Position numbers and translations under genes: made by a program. A DNA stretch of 64,000 nucleotides from Tunturiibacter empetritectus (GTDB taxonomy: Bacteria; Acidobacteriota; Terriglobia; Terriglobales; Acidobacteriaceae), in the NCBI RefSeq assembly GCF_013410875.1, contig NZ_JACCCU010000001.1, forward strand, positions 1,240,001-1,304,000, given 5' to 3'. Below are positions 27,212 through 35,262 of the stretch, one piece after another (positions within the stretch are counted from its first letter, which is position 1; the number at the start of each line of letters is the position of its first letter). The notes below the pieces were generated by a model. The model searched no databases. It worked only from the letters and a program-made list of their open reading frames with translations, and had not been told where the DNA came from.

Positions 27212-29435
27212 CCCTACCCGGCCGCGCGTTCTCAGCCTGCTGAGAGAACGGCTGCCGACAGGACTTGCCGGCGCCGCAGCTTGGCTTGGACTGTGGTTCT
27301 GTGTGCTGTTCGTCCGCCGCTGGATTCCGGGCGGATTCGGAACCTTCCTTGGAGTGCTGCAGTTTTTTGTTGGAATTGCGCTGATCTCAGTCGCAATTCC
27401 CCTTGCCTGGCAGTTCGTGCGCCGGAATCTGCTGTGGAGCCTGCGCAACAAACTGGTGCTCACCTATCTGCTCATCGGTCTCGCCCCGGTGATCTTGTTC
27501 CTCACCCTCGTCGGAGTTCTGGCCTACGTCGCCGCGGGGCAGTTCGCCATCCACCTCACAGACTCGCGGCTGCAGGCTGAGCTGATCCAGATGAGAAACG
27601 AGAGCGGCCACCGCGCCGACCTCACCACTGCCCTCGTCGCCGAACGCCCCAAGGACTCAGCGCAGCAGATCGGCGGTGCAGTCCAGAACATCGAAAGCGC
27701 CGGAGAGGTAGCTCGTCTCGACATGCCTCGTATGAGGCTGCATCGCGAGACCCGTGTCTTCATGAATGGTGCTCCCATCGACCTTGGCCCCAACTATCGC
27801 GGTAAAGCCCCGTTCGGCCTTCCTCCCTGGGCGACGGAACTGCCGGGTGGGGAGTTCTCCGGTCTGGTTCTCGATGGGCGCGATCTCTACCTCGTCGCGC
27901 TTCACCAGAAAAAGTGGGACAGCGGACGCATCTTCACTCTGATGTCGAGCCTGCCGGTGGACAGCGCCTTTCTGAAGCTGGCCTCTGACGGCCTGGGACA
28001 AGCCAGCCTGCTGCCCCAGCGCGCAGGAAGAACCGCCAACGAGATCAGTCAGGAGAACAAAAACGGCGCGCCTGCTCCCGCGAAAAAATCGAGTCAAAAG
28101 GTCCGGTTCGCCGTAGGAGCCGACGGCATCAACAGCGGGTCCAGCTGGGTCGTCGGTGGCACCGAGCCGCCCGCCGTCAACCTCGCCGACGCCCGCGTCA
28201 GCTTCACCTCAACCGAGCCGATTGTCGACTGGGATACAGGAGAGCGGGACAACGTTCTCATCGCGGTTCAATCCCGGCCGTCTCTGCTCTATAACCAGCT
28301 CTTCGGCTCCTCGCTCGGCGGAATTGTAACCAGCGTTCTGCGTATTGCCATCATCCTGCTCTGCGTGCTCTTCGCGCTCATTGAGATGCTGGCCTTGTGG
28401 ATGGCGATCGCTCTTAGCCGCACCATCACCTCGTCGGTGGCCGATCTCTACAGCGCAACGGAACACATCGAGGATGGTGATCTGGACTATCGCATCGGCG
28501 TCAAGAGCGACGACCAGCTCGCCGAGCTCAGCCGATCCTTCAACACCATGTCGGGATCGCTGAAGCGCCTGCTTGAAGAACAGAAGGAAAAAGAGCGCCT
28601 GCAGAACGAGATCTCCATCGCGCAGGAGGTGCAGGCCAACCTCTTTCCGCTTCACGCCCAGGGACTCGCGACGCTCGATCTGCACGGAGTCTGCCGGCCG
28701 GCACGCTCGGTCAGCGGCGACTACTACGACTTCCTCGTCTTCCACGAAGAAGCCCATGCAGGCATGATGAACCGCCGCGAGACCGGTGTCGGAATCGCCA
28801 TCGGCGACATCAGCGGAAAGGGAATCTCCGCGGCGCTGCTCATGGCAACCCTCCACTCCGCAGTGCGGGCCTACCGCTTCGCCAGCGAAGAGCTCGTCTA
28901 CAGCGAATCCAGTGTGGCCGGGCTCATGGCCAGCAGGGAAGGCCGCGGCGGAGACTGCGACGAGCTGTTCCAATCGCCGGGACGCATCCTCTCCCTGCTC
29001 AACCGGCACCTCTATCGCAGCACGCAGCCGGAGAAGTATGCCACCCTGTTTCTCGCGCACTACGACGTCGCCACGGCCATGATGACCTACTCGAACGCCG
29101 GTCAGCTTCCGCCTCTGGTCCTCAGTCGCGACGGTCAGATCCGCCGGCTCGACAAGGGAGGCACCGTGGTGGGGCTCATGGACGGCATGCAATACGAGGA
29201 AGACCGATTCCACATGCAGCCGGGAGACATCATGGTCGCCTACTCTGACGGCGTAACCGAGCCAGAGAACGACTTTGGCGAGTTTGGTGAGGAGCGCATG
29301 ATGGAGGTCGTCGCGCGCTACCGCGATCAGCCCCTGCACATGATCTCCGGCCAGGTGATGCTGGCGCTCGACGCCTGGATCGGCGCCGAAGAGCAACCCG
29401 ACGACATCACCCTCGTCCTGGCCCGCAAGACCTGA
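27195..29435 (+). CDS. Membrane sensor with HAMP and SpoIIE/RsbU-type PP2C phosphatase
   Basis: 746 aa. Two N-terminal hydrophobic segments (GAAAWLGLWFCVLFVRRW and the LVLTYLLIGLAPVILFLTLVGVLAYVA block) are followed by an extracytoplasmic domain, a third TM (TSVLRIAIILLCVLFALIEMLALWMAIALS) and a HAMP region (AEHIEDGDLDYRIGVKSDDQLAELSRSFNTMS-like). The PP2C_SIG catalytic domain starts at about residue 480, with SGDYYDF, IGDISGKGISAALLMA, YSNAGQLPP and VAYSDGVTEPEN, the conserved metal-binding Asp/Gly motifs. It would dephosphorylate an anti-anti-sigma (STAS) protein in a partner-switching system; no rsbV/rsbW is adjacent. ATG start inside the end of the BrkB-type gene. Confidence 0.95.
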   Translation: MQDPNSPTRPRVLSLLRERLPTGLAGAAAWLGLWFCVLFVRRWIPGGFGTFLGVLQFFVGIALISVAIPLAWQFVRRNLLWSLRNKLVLTYLLIGLAPVILFLTLVGVLAYVAAGQFAIHLTDSRLQAELIQMRNESGHRADLTTALVAERPKDSAQQIGGAVQNIESAGEVARLDMPRMRLHRETRVFMNGAPIDLGPNYRGKAPFGLPPWATELPGGEFSGLVLDGRDLYLVALHQKKWDSGRIFTLMSSLPVDSAFLKLASDGLGQASLLPQRAGRTANEISQENKNGAPAPAKKSSQKVRFAVGADGINSGSSWVVGGTEPPAVNLADARVSFTSTEPIVDWDTGERDNVLIAVQSRPSLLYNQLFGSSLGGIVTSVLRIAIILLCVLFALIEMLALWMAIALSRTITSSVADLYSATEHIEDGDLDYRIGVKSDDQLAELSRSFNTMSGSLKRLLEEQKEKERLQNEISIAQEVQANLFPLHAQGLATLDLHGVCRPARSVSGDYYDFLVFHEEAHAGMMNRRETGVGIAIGDISGKGISAALLMATLHSAVRAYRFASEELVYSESSVAGLMASREGRGGDCDELFQSPGRILSLLNRHLYRSTQPEKYATLFLAHYDVATAMMTYSNAGQLPPLVLSRDGQIRRLDKGGTVVGLMDGMQYEEDRFHMQPGDIMVAYSDGVTEPENDFGEFGEERMMEVVARYRDQPLHMISGQVMLALDAWIGAEEQPDDITLVLARKT

Positions 29436-29446
29436 CAAAAGAAGCT

Positions 29447-29624
29447 GTCCTGCCGGACGGGCCTCCTGCGCGGAGGGCGGGCGTTCGCACGCCTTTTTAG
29501 AGCTTCGCCCGGTCCTCCCGTTGGTCGGCACGAGATCTACCCGCGACCAACGGGAACGCCAACCGAAGGGGTATACACGTCACGAAGTGACCGCCGCCCG
29601 CGCAGGGCGCCCGTCCGGCAGGAC
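29447..29624. repeat. REP/BIME-like inverted repeat element, full pair
   Basis: 178 bp bounded by a perfect 16-bp inverted repeat (GTCCTGCCGGACGGGC at 29447-29462; its complement at 29609-29624). Inside is a second inverted pair around CCCGTTGGTCG. The right arm, reverse-complemented, aligns along its length with the single unit at 40898-40980. It lies between convergent genes, directly after the phosphatase stop codon. No REP-associated transposase is in the window. Confidence 0.85.
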
Positions 29625-29836
29625 GCTGTCTCCTAAAAAATAGTTGAAAAACGTGGCGCATTTTTCACCGACGAAAAACACGTTGTCAGCACACCATCTC
29701 CACCACGCATTCCACCACGATCGCACCAGCAAAAAACCACGATCAAACACGCACTTTTTCCAAAACACCCTCAAAAAACCCAGCAACACAACAGAAATCC
29801 AGCCGCCCACCACGCCAAATTTTTTCTCGGAGATTT
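29625..29836. other. G-poor intergenic stretch with small reading frames
   Basis: After the repeat, about 200 bp are strikingly A+C-rich on the plus strand with few G. Both strands stay open for about 70 codons: plus 29644-29859, a basic His/Lys/Asn-rich peptide beginning with TTG; minus 29580-29813, Trp/Phe-rich. No Shine-Dalgarno sequence or family is recognisable. Most likely noncoding, possibly a conserved intergenic element. Confidence 0.4.
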
Positions 29837-31054
29837 CTATTTTTTATGGATCGCTTTAATCGCAATCGAGTTGGGGGAGATTCCAGCGGGAAGAATAGTA
29901 AACAGCGCCGGCCCCTGCTTTCCTGCCGTCCGAATCACCGCAACATCGCCCGAATGTGTATCTGCCGCCAGCAAAAGATGCTGATCCTCCGAAAACGCAA
30001 GCACACCCGGCCCAGAGCCCGTACGCACACTGCCCGCCAGCTTGCCATCGTCGATGCTGTAAAGCCCTATAGAGTCAGCACCTTGATTCGAGATCCAGAG
30101 CATGCTGTTATCGCCGCTCACAATCCCTTGAGCTGGCCTGTTGCCAATCGCATAAGTCCCCCCCACTTCGTTAGTCCACGTAGCAATCTCAGAGAAGCTG
30201 TCCGAATCAAAGTTCGAAACGAAGATCTCTCCGCCGTCCGGCTTCATCGCAAGATGAACCGGCGTCTTCCCAACATCAAGCAACGCCAGCATACGGTCGG
30301 TCGTAAGCGATGGATTCTGTTTGGCCGCCCACGATCCAGGCGCCGCCGCAAGACCAACCGCCATCACCTGATGTCCCGCAGAGCAGGCCACAAAGGCCTT
30401 CGAGGAGTCAGGCAGAATGACGGTGTCGGAAGCTCCCTGACAACCGGAAGATGTCGAACGAAGATGCAGGGTGGCTCCAGATGACGGCTTGGTGGAGTCG
30501 TAAGGAGTTACATCAAAGAGAGACACGCTGCCGCTGCCATGATTCGTCACAACAAGCGTGCGGCCATCCGGCGAGATGCGCGCCTGGACGGGTTGTTCGC
30601 CGGCGCCTGCCACAGAAACCTCGCGTCGGCGATCAAGATCAAGAACGCTTACGCTATTGGAGCCGTAGTTGGCGACGTAGGCCCGGTGTCCAGTAGGGTC
30701 GACGGTAATAAAGGATGGCTGGCGGTGAACCAAAATCGTCGCGACGACACGGTTGACCTCAGCGTCGATTACCGAGATGGTGCCGGACTGAGCGTTGGCG
30801 ACGTAGATCTCGTTTCGAGCCGGATTAACGGCCAGATTGGTTGGGTTCGCGCCCACCTGAAGCGTGCGATCCTGACGCAGGTAGACGAGATCGAGCACCG
30901 TGACTGTGTTCGATCCCCCGTTGCTGATGTAGGCATACTCTCGGTAGCCGACTGGAACGTCGGGGAAGCTGCTCCTTCGGCAACCTGAGAGGCTAAGGAG
31001 CCCAAACGCTGCGAGCGTGACAAAACGAAAGGAATAAGGGTGGGGCGTGGGCAC
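29837..31054 (-). CDS. YncE-like beta-propeller lipoprotein
   Basis: 405 aa from the GTG at 31054 (a TTG at 31090 extends it by 12 residues). A lipobox ends the signal (LAAFGLLSLSGC). The repeats NTVTVLDLVYLRQ, VGANPTNLAVNPARNEIYVANAQSGTISVID, QPSFITVDPTGHRAYVANYGSNSVSVLDLDRR and further blades are the YVTN (YncE) seven-bladed propeller; VANYGSNSVSVLD is the hallmark. Extracytoplasmic, probably a binding scaffold; ligand unknown. Convergent with the phosphatase gene. Confidence 0.9.
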   Translation of the reverse strand: MPTPHPYSFRFVTLAAFGLLSLSGCRRSSFPDVPVGYREYAYISNGGSNTVTVLDLVYLRQDRTLQVGANPTNLAVNPARNEIYVANAQSGTISVIDAEVNRVVATILVHRQPSFITVDPTGHRAYVANYGSNSVSVLDLDRRREVSVAGAGEQPVQARISPDGRTLVVTNHGSGSVSLFDVTPYDSTKPSSGATLHLRSTSSGCQGASDTVILPDSSKAFVACSAGHQVMAVGLAAAPGSWAAKQNPSLTTDRMLALLDVGKTPVHLAMKPDGGEIFVSNFDSDSFSEIATWTNEVGGTYAIGNRPAQGIVSGDNSMLWISNQGADSIGLYSIDDGKLAGSVRTGSGPGVLAFSEDQHLLLAADTHSGDVAVIRTAGKQGPALFTILPAGISPNSIAIKAIHKK

Positions 31055-31217
31055 TGTTCGGAGTCTATCGAGGTGTTCCAAGGGGGGCAAGGGGAGTGCA
31101 GCCCGCGAAGAGTTTTTCGCTATTCGCAGAAACTTCTGTATACCATTTGGTGTTTAAGTTGACGATGCTGATTTATCGAAGGACGATTTACAGCATCACG
31201 TGCAATTCCTACTCGGA

Positions 31218-31250
31218 CAACGAAGCTGCGGTCCCCCTGCGGCTTCGTTG
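31218..31250. other. Hairpin after the ccm operon
   Basis: CAACGAAGC (31218-31226) pairs with GCTTCGTTG (31242-31250), with GC-rich pairing continuing inward. It lies 4 bp beyond the ccmD-like stop. The T-run (ATTTTT) is on the plus-strand side, so on the minus strand it is a hairpin without the usual tail; it may still mark the operon end. Confidence 0.5.
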
Positions 31251-31254
31251 ATTT

Positions 31255-31398
31255 TTAGCGGCGGCTATCCCGCACATGAACCCAGTTCCAGGCAGTCCAT
31301 GCGAAGTACCCTCCCTGAATAACCCATACAGCCACATAGGCGAAGAGCAGGTGCCGGTGAGGCATGGTGCTCAGATCGAAGAAAGAACGCCAGGTCAT
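31255..31398 (-). CDS. ccmD: CcmD-like small membrane protein
   Basis: 47 aa. ATG at 31398 overlaps the TGA of ccmC (ATGA), so translation is coupled. One TM helix (LLFAYVAVWVIQGGYFAWTAW) is followed by a short basic tail (HVRDSRR), the plan of CcmD/CcsD, which releases holo-CcmE from CcmABC. The assignment rests on size, position after ccmC and topology, not on a conserved motif. A longer in-frame extension exists upstream but runs through ccmC. Confidence 0.75.
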   Translation of the reverse strand: MTWRSFFDLSTMPHRHLLFAYVAVWVIQGGYFAWTAWNWVHVRDSRR

Positions 31399-32132
31399 TG
31401 CGGGATCTCCAAAGAAGCTTCGATGGCCTGCAGGGCGGCCTCCTGCTCGGCTAGTTGGCGACGACGCTCGAGGGCGAAACGGAAGAGAACGATGCAGATA
31501 CCCCACACGGTCCAGCCGGCGAGATTCCAATAGAAGGCGGGGAGCATGGAGGGGTCAATCCCTGAGTCGGGGCCACCCCCGAAGACCGGCGCAGGGTGCT
31601 GGGTGCGCCACCAGCGAATGGACATGTAGACGATGGGAACGTCCACCGCGGCAAACACTGAGAGAACTGCGGCGAGAGTGTGGGTCTGCCCAGTAGACGA
31701 GAAGCGGCGCAGCATCAGATAGCTGACATAGAGCAGCCACAGGAGGAGCATGCTGGTAAGGCGGGGGTCCCAGGTCCACCAGATGCCCCAGGTGGCGCGG
31801 CCCCAGAGCATGCCAGTAAGCAGACAGATGCTGGAGTAGACAACTGTCACTTCGGCAGTGCTAAGCGCCAAGGCATCTGCGGCAAGGGCCTTGAGCGGTT
31901 CGCGATGTCGCCAGTAGAGATAGAAGAGCGAGGCTACGAAGTTGATGTAGGGGAAGATCAGACTCAACATCGCGATGGGGACGTGGTAGTAGAAGATGCG
32001 CCCGACGTTGCCCTGCGCTGCGTCCGTGGGGACGAGGAAGATGGCTTGGCGGAAGCCGACGGCGAGCACAGCGATGCTGATGCCAAACCAGAGCCAAGCG
32101 ACGCTGCGGAGAGTGGGGGTGCGCTGCTCCAT
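31395..32132 (-). CDS. ccmC: Haem exporter/transferase CcmC
   Basis: 245 aa with six hydrophobic segments. The tryptophan-rich WWD motif is visible as WGRATWGIWWTWDPRLTS. Conserved His residues flank it (FYYHVP in the first periplasmic loop and SIRWWRTQHP in the third), the axial haem ligands. CcmC loads haem onto CcmE at the periplasmic face. ATG start 24 bp after the ccmB stop. Confidence 0.96.
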   Translation of the reverse strand: MEQRTPTLRSVAWLWFGISIAVLAVGFRQAIFLVPTDAAQGNVGRIFYYHVPIAMLSLIFPYINFVASLFYLYWRHREPLKALAADALALSTAEVTVVYSSICLLTGMLWGRATWGIWWTWDPRLTSMLLLWLLYVSYLMLRRFSSTGQTHTLAAVLSVFAAVDVPIVYMSIRWWRTQHPAPVFGGGPDSGIDPSMLPAFYWNLAGWTVWGICIVLFRFALERRRQLAEQEAALQAIEASLEIPQ

Positions 32133-32156
32133 GGATCTAGTTTATCCCGAATGCCG

Positions 32157-32846
32157 TCATTCGGCGTTGAGGACAGTCTCGAAGAGCAGAATGCAGACCG
32201 TGGTGAAGATGATGTCGTAGCCGAGGAGCTGCTTGATCCAGGTGTTGATCTGGATGGGGTCGAGGTCAGCGGTGAGTACGCCAGTGGTGGCCTGCACCAT
32301 GGCCAGGAGGGCGGGGAGGGAGATGGGGAGGAGAAGCAGTGGGAGAAGCAGTTCGCGGTTGCGGGCGCGCAGGCCCAAGGCGGCGAAGAAGGTGCCGTTG
32401 ACAACCAGCGCCCAAGTTCCAAGCGGCAGGATGACAGCGAGAAGCCAGACGTTGCCGAGCGCGTGGAGGTTGAAAAATACGATGAAGATAGGAGCCAAGA
32501 CCGCCTCGACGGCCAAGACAAACAACATGTTAGCGAGGGCTTTGCCGAGGAAGAGGGCGGAGGCGGGGGAGGGGGCCATGCGCTGGGCTTCAAGGACGTT
32601 GTTACGCTGCTCCCGAGTCCAGGACTGGTTGAGGGCTGTGATGGAGGCGAAGAGCAGGGCCACCCAGAGGATTCCACCGGAGATCTGGCGGGCCATGGTG
32701 GGGTAGCTGGTGGGGTCGAAGGCCAGGCCGAAGACTACGACGACCAGGAGGGAGAAGAAGAGCATCCCGTTGATGGAGTCGCGGGAGCGCCACTCGAGGC
32801 GGAGGTCTTTGCGGAGGTGGTCCCAGACGTGATGGAGATACTTCAT
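32157..32846 (-). CDS. ccmB: Haem exporter permease CcmB
   Basis: 229 aa, six TM helices. The N-terminus DHLRKDLRLEWRSRDSINGMLFFSLLVVVVFGLAF and GGILWVALLFASITALNQSWTREQ are characteristic of CcmB, the membrane subunit of the CcmAB ATPase that drives holo-CcmE release. Its ATG overlaps the stop of the upstream ybaK by four bases (ATGA). Confidence 0.95.
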   Translation of the reverse strand: MKYLHHVWDHLRKDLRLEWRSRDSINGMLFFSLLVVVVFGLAFDPTSYPTMARQISGGILWVALLFASITALNQSWTREQRNNVLEAQRMAPSPASALFLGKALANMLFVLAVEAVLAPIFIVFFNLHALGNVWLLAVILPLGTWALVVNGTFFAALGLRARNRELLLPLLLLPISLPALLAMVQATTGVLTADLDPIQINTWIKQLLGYDIIFTTVCILLFETVLNAE

Positions 32847-33364
32847 GCCTTGGGTTGATCCTTGGTGAGATCGGCCAGGGTTGCGTTGGCGGCGCGGAGA
32901 TAGTCTGAGGGAGCGAGGAGGAGCTGGAGGCCTCGCTGGCCGGCGGAGACGGAGATCTGGTCGAAGAGTTCGATGGTCTCGTCGGCGAAGGCTGGGAAGG
33001 GCTTTTTGGCTCCCATGACGGTGACTCCGCCACGGATGTAGCCGGTGAGCGGCTCTACTTCTTTGAGGGAGGCTAGGTCGGCTTTTTTTGCTCCGGCGGC
33101 GTGGGCCAGTTTTTTGAGGTCGAGTTCGGCGTCGCCGGGGATGACCGCGAAGACGTGGTCCATCCCTGCTGGGCCGCCGGCGATAGTGTTGGTGTGGGCG
33201 AGGAGGGTTTTGAAGACCTGCTCGGGGGGGAGGCCTATCTTGCGGGCGACGGAGATGGCGGTGAGGTCGTCGGGGTCGATGTCGTAGGGGCGGAGTTCGT
33301 AGGGGATGCCCAGGGTGTCGAGGAGGCGGGCGGCGTTGGTCTTGGCTGGAGCGGGCGTCTTCAC
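32843..33364 (-). CDS. ybaK: YbaK/EbsC Cys-tRNA(Pro) deacylase
   Basis: 173 aa. It hydrolyses Cys mischarged on tRNA-Pro. Family features: ARLLDTLGIPYELRPYDIDPDDLTAISVARKIGLPPEQVFKTLLA, VIPGDAELDLKKLA, and GYIRGGVTVMGAKKPFPAFADE with the conserved GG and catalytic Lys region. GTG start overlapping the ccmA stop, and its stop overlapping the ccmB start, so it is fully embedded in the ccm operon. Why a tRNA proofreading enzyme is coupled here is unknown. Confidence 0.95.
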   Translation of the reverse strand: MKTPAPAKTNAARLLDTLGIPYELRPYDIDPDDLTAISVARKIGLPPEQVFKTLLAHTNTIAGGPAGMDHVFAVIPGDAELDLKKLAHAAGAKKADLASLKEVEPLTGYIRGGVTVMGAKKPFPAFADETIELFDQISVSAGQRGLQLLLAPSDYLRAANATLADLTKDQPKA

Positions 33365-34128
33365 CCAGCGGCCTCGGCTGGGGAGTCCGTGGTCCGGGGA
33401 GTCTGCCAGTGAGTGTCCAGAATCTGGCCGTTGTGCATGGTGAGGGTGCGGTCGGCGATGGGTTCGGCGAGGGTGGACTGGTGGGTGGTGAGGAGGATGG
33501 TGCGGGCGCCGGATACTCCGTTGACCGGAGCTACGGGCCAGGTGCGGAAGTCGGCGAGGAGCTCGACCATGTGGCGGGCGGAGGCGGCGTCGAGGTTGGA
33601 GAAGGGTTCGTCGAGGAGCAGGATCTCGGGATCGGTCTGGAGGACGCGGGCGAGCGAGGTGCGCTGGCGCATGCCTTGAGAGTATTGCCCGACTGGGCGG
33701 TTGAGTTTGGGGTCGAGGCCGACGGCGCGGAGGGCCATCTCGGGGTTGCCTACGCAGGCGCAGCCTCCTTCGCGATGGAGCGAGGAGAAGTAGTTCAGGT
33801 TCTCGATGGCGGTGAGCTCGTCGTAGAGCATGGGCGAGTGGCTCATGTAGGCGATGCGGCGGCGCTGCTGGTGAGGGGAGCCGCAGAAGACTGTAACGCG
33901 GCCGCGGGTGGGCGTGATGAGGCCGGCGATGATGCGGAGGAGGGTGGATTTTCCGGCTCCGTTTTCGCCGAGGATGACGGTCGAGGAGCCGGTGCAGAAG
34001 CTGGTGGTTACGTTGCGGAGGGCGGCGAAGGTGCCGTAGATCTTGGAGACGGAGTCGAGCGCGATGCAGTCCCTGCCGGCAGCGGATGGAGTCGGAGTGC
34101 TGCGAGTTGTCTCTGCCGTCTGCGTCAT
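33361..34128 (-). CDS. ccmA: Haem exporter ATP-binding subunit CcmA
   Basis: 255 aa ABC ATPase. Walker A is GENGAGKST, the signature is YSQGMRQRTSLARVL (an SQGM form instead of LSGGQ), Walker B is ILLLDEPFSNLD, and the switch His is in LLTTHQ. It pairs with CcmB to power release of haem-CcmE. ATG start; 19 bp after the ccmE stop. Confidence 0.94.
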   Translation of the reverse strand: MTQTAETTRSTPTPSAAGRDCIALDSVSKIYGTFAALRNVTTSFCTGSSTVILGENGAGKSTLLRIIAGLITPTRGRVTVFCGSPHQQRRRIAYMSHSPMLYDELTAIENLNYFSSLHREGGCACVGNPEMALRAVGLDPKLNRPVGQYSQGMRQRTSLARVLQTDPEILLLDEPFSNLDAASARHMVELLADFRTWPVAPVNGVSGARTILLTTHQSTLAEPIADRTLTMHNGQILDTHWQTPRTTDSPAEAAG

Positions 34129-34147
34129 ATTTTTTCGTGCGCGGCGG

Positions 34148-34603
34148 TTAGCGGGTTGCGGGAAGCGTTGCTGCGGCGGTGGTGGCCGGGGTTGCAGAGG
34201 CGGGGGCCGGGGCGTACTTGGAGGCGCATTTGGCCTGGAGCTGGGTGGCGTGGAAGACGCCGTCGTGGCCGTAGGTGCCGACGGCGAGCGCCTGGGCGTC
34301 GTCCTTGAAGGTGTCGGGCGGCGGCTCCGATCCCTGGTAGATGACTGAGAGTTTGCGGCCCTGCTCGAGGAGGTCGAAGGTGGCGCTGGTACCGACGCGG
34401 TGGATGCTGCCGGGAGCGACGTTGCCGGCTACGCGGAGGTGACGGACGTAGGCTTTGTTGCCCATGCCCTGAAGCTCGCCGATGGTGACGTAGTAACTCT
34501 TATTGTCGCGGCCGCCGGTGAACGAGAGATACGCGATGGTAGCCACAATGATCAGTGTGGCGACGATGAATTTGATCGGATTCTTGTGGGATGCGTTTGC
34601 CAT
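34148..34603 (-). CDS. ccmE: CcmE haem chaperone, Cys-x3-Tyr variant
   Basis: 151 aa. One N-terminal TM helix (FIVATLIIVATIAYLSF) and a periplasmic OB-fold (YYVTIGELQGMG, VRHLRVAGNVAPGSI, LSVIYQGSEPPPDTF). CcmE normally binds haem covalently through the His of H-x3-Y. Here the motif is Q-L-Q-A-K-C126-A-S-K-Y130, i.e. C-x3-Y, the type reported in Desulfovibrio and some other bacteria and archaea (System I*). The C-terminus is Ala/Pro/Thr-rich. First gene of the operon; ATG start. Confidence 0.93.
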   Translation of the reverse strand: MANASHKNPIKFIVATLIIVATIAYLSFTGGRDNKSYYVTIGELQGMGNKAYVRHLRVAGNVAPGSIHRVGTSATFDLLEQGRKLSVIYQGSEPPPDTFKDDAQALAVGTYGHDGVFHATQLQAKCASKYAPAPASATPATTAAATLPATR

Positions 34604-34662
34604 GTTCTTCGTCTTTCAGTCTACGTTCGTGGTTTCGATTTGGGTAGTCAACGAGTTGGTGT

Positions 34663-34688
34663 ATACCCCCCTCCCCCCAACGGGGTAT
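34663..34688. repeat. ATACCCC/GGGGTAT hairpin
   Basis: ATACCCC (34663-34669) and GGGGTAT (34682-34688) flank a C-run of eight bases. It lies 60-85 bp upstream of the ccmE start codon. It resembles the end of a dispersed element, but only one copy is clear here. Confidence 0.45.
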
Positions 34689-34736
34689 CTTGGGCGGAAG
34701 TTTATTGGAATGAGTAGTTTACAGAGGGGGTATGTC

Positions 34737-34794
34737 TGTAAAATATTGCATTCAAAGGGCTTACGTGCAAAATATTTGATTTGTTGCAGTTACG
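34737..34794. repeat. Two-copy 29-bp degenerate tandem repeat
   Basis: Units 34737-34765 and 34766-34794 match at about 18 of 29 positions; both share TG-AAAATATT at the start and TTACG at the end. AT-rich within a GC-rich genome. Confidence 0.5.
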
Positions 34795-35262
34795 CTCCTT
34801 GTCGTGTGAATGGTGTGTAGTCTGTTCGATTTCTGTTTGTTACTTCTATTTTAGACGATTGGCGGGGGGTAATACGCCACGACAAAAGCCGCTCTGGGCG
34901 TGGGTTTTAGCCACTTTGGGGCTTGACAAGATTTAACGGCAGAGAATTTGGGTAGCTCAATAATTGAGACAAGCAGGTTTTCGTTCAAGGCAGCACGGCT
35001 GAACTATCGTTCGGTTAGGTTTTTGGCGACTTCGGGCATTTGAGATTTTTGATATCGATTCAACACCCGAATGTGAGGATTCAGGATAGGTGGAAAAGGA
35101 GGACGATGGAGATTCTGGGAGATTCGAGGCTGTTACGAAACCGGGTTTGATCAGCGTCTCTGAAGACAAGCGATATTTGAGAGATTTCAATACGACGGAA
35201 CAAGTCCTCCGAGTTGGACGTAAAGCAACGCAAGCAGCTAAATGCAGGAAGTGAGGTCTAGC

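Larger units (their letters stand above)
34604..35262. other. Intergenic region between ccmE and the hydrolase
   Basis: About 660 bp, less GC-rich than the neighbours, with no supported gene. It carries a hairpin (34663-34688) and a 29-bp tandem repeat (34737-34794), annotated separately, and must contain the ccm promoter. A TTGACA is seen at 34923-34928 on the plus strand without a convincing -10. Confidence 0.5.

Noticed and set aside
34503..34820. Rightward frame crossing the ccmE start
   Set aside because: Antisense to the ccmE N-terminus, then passes through repeats; no site or family.
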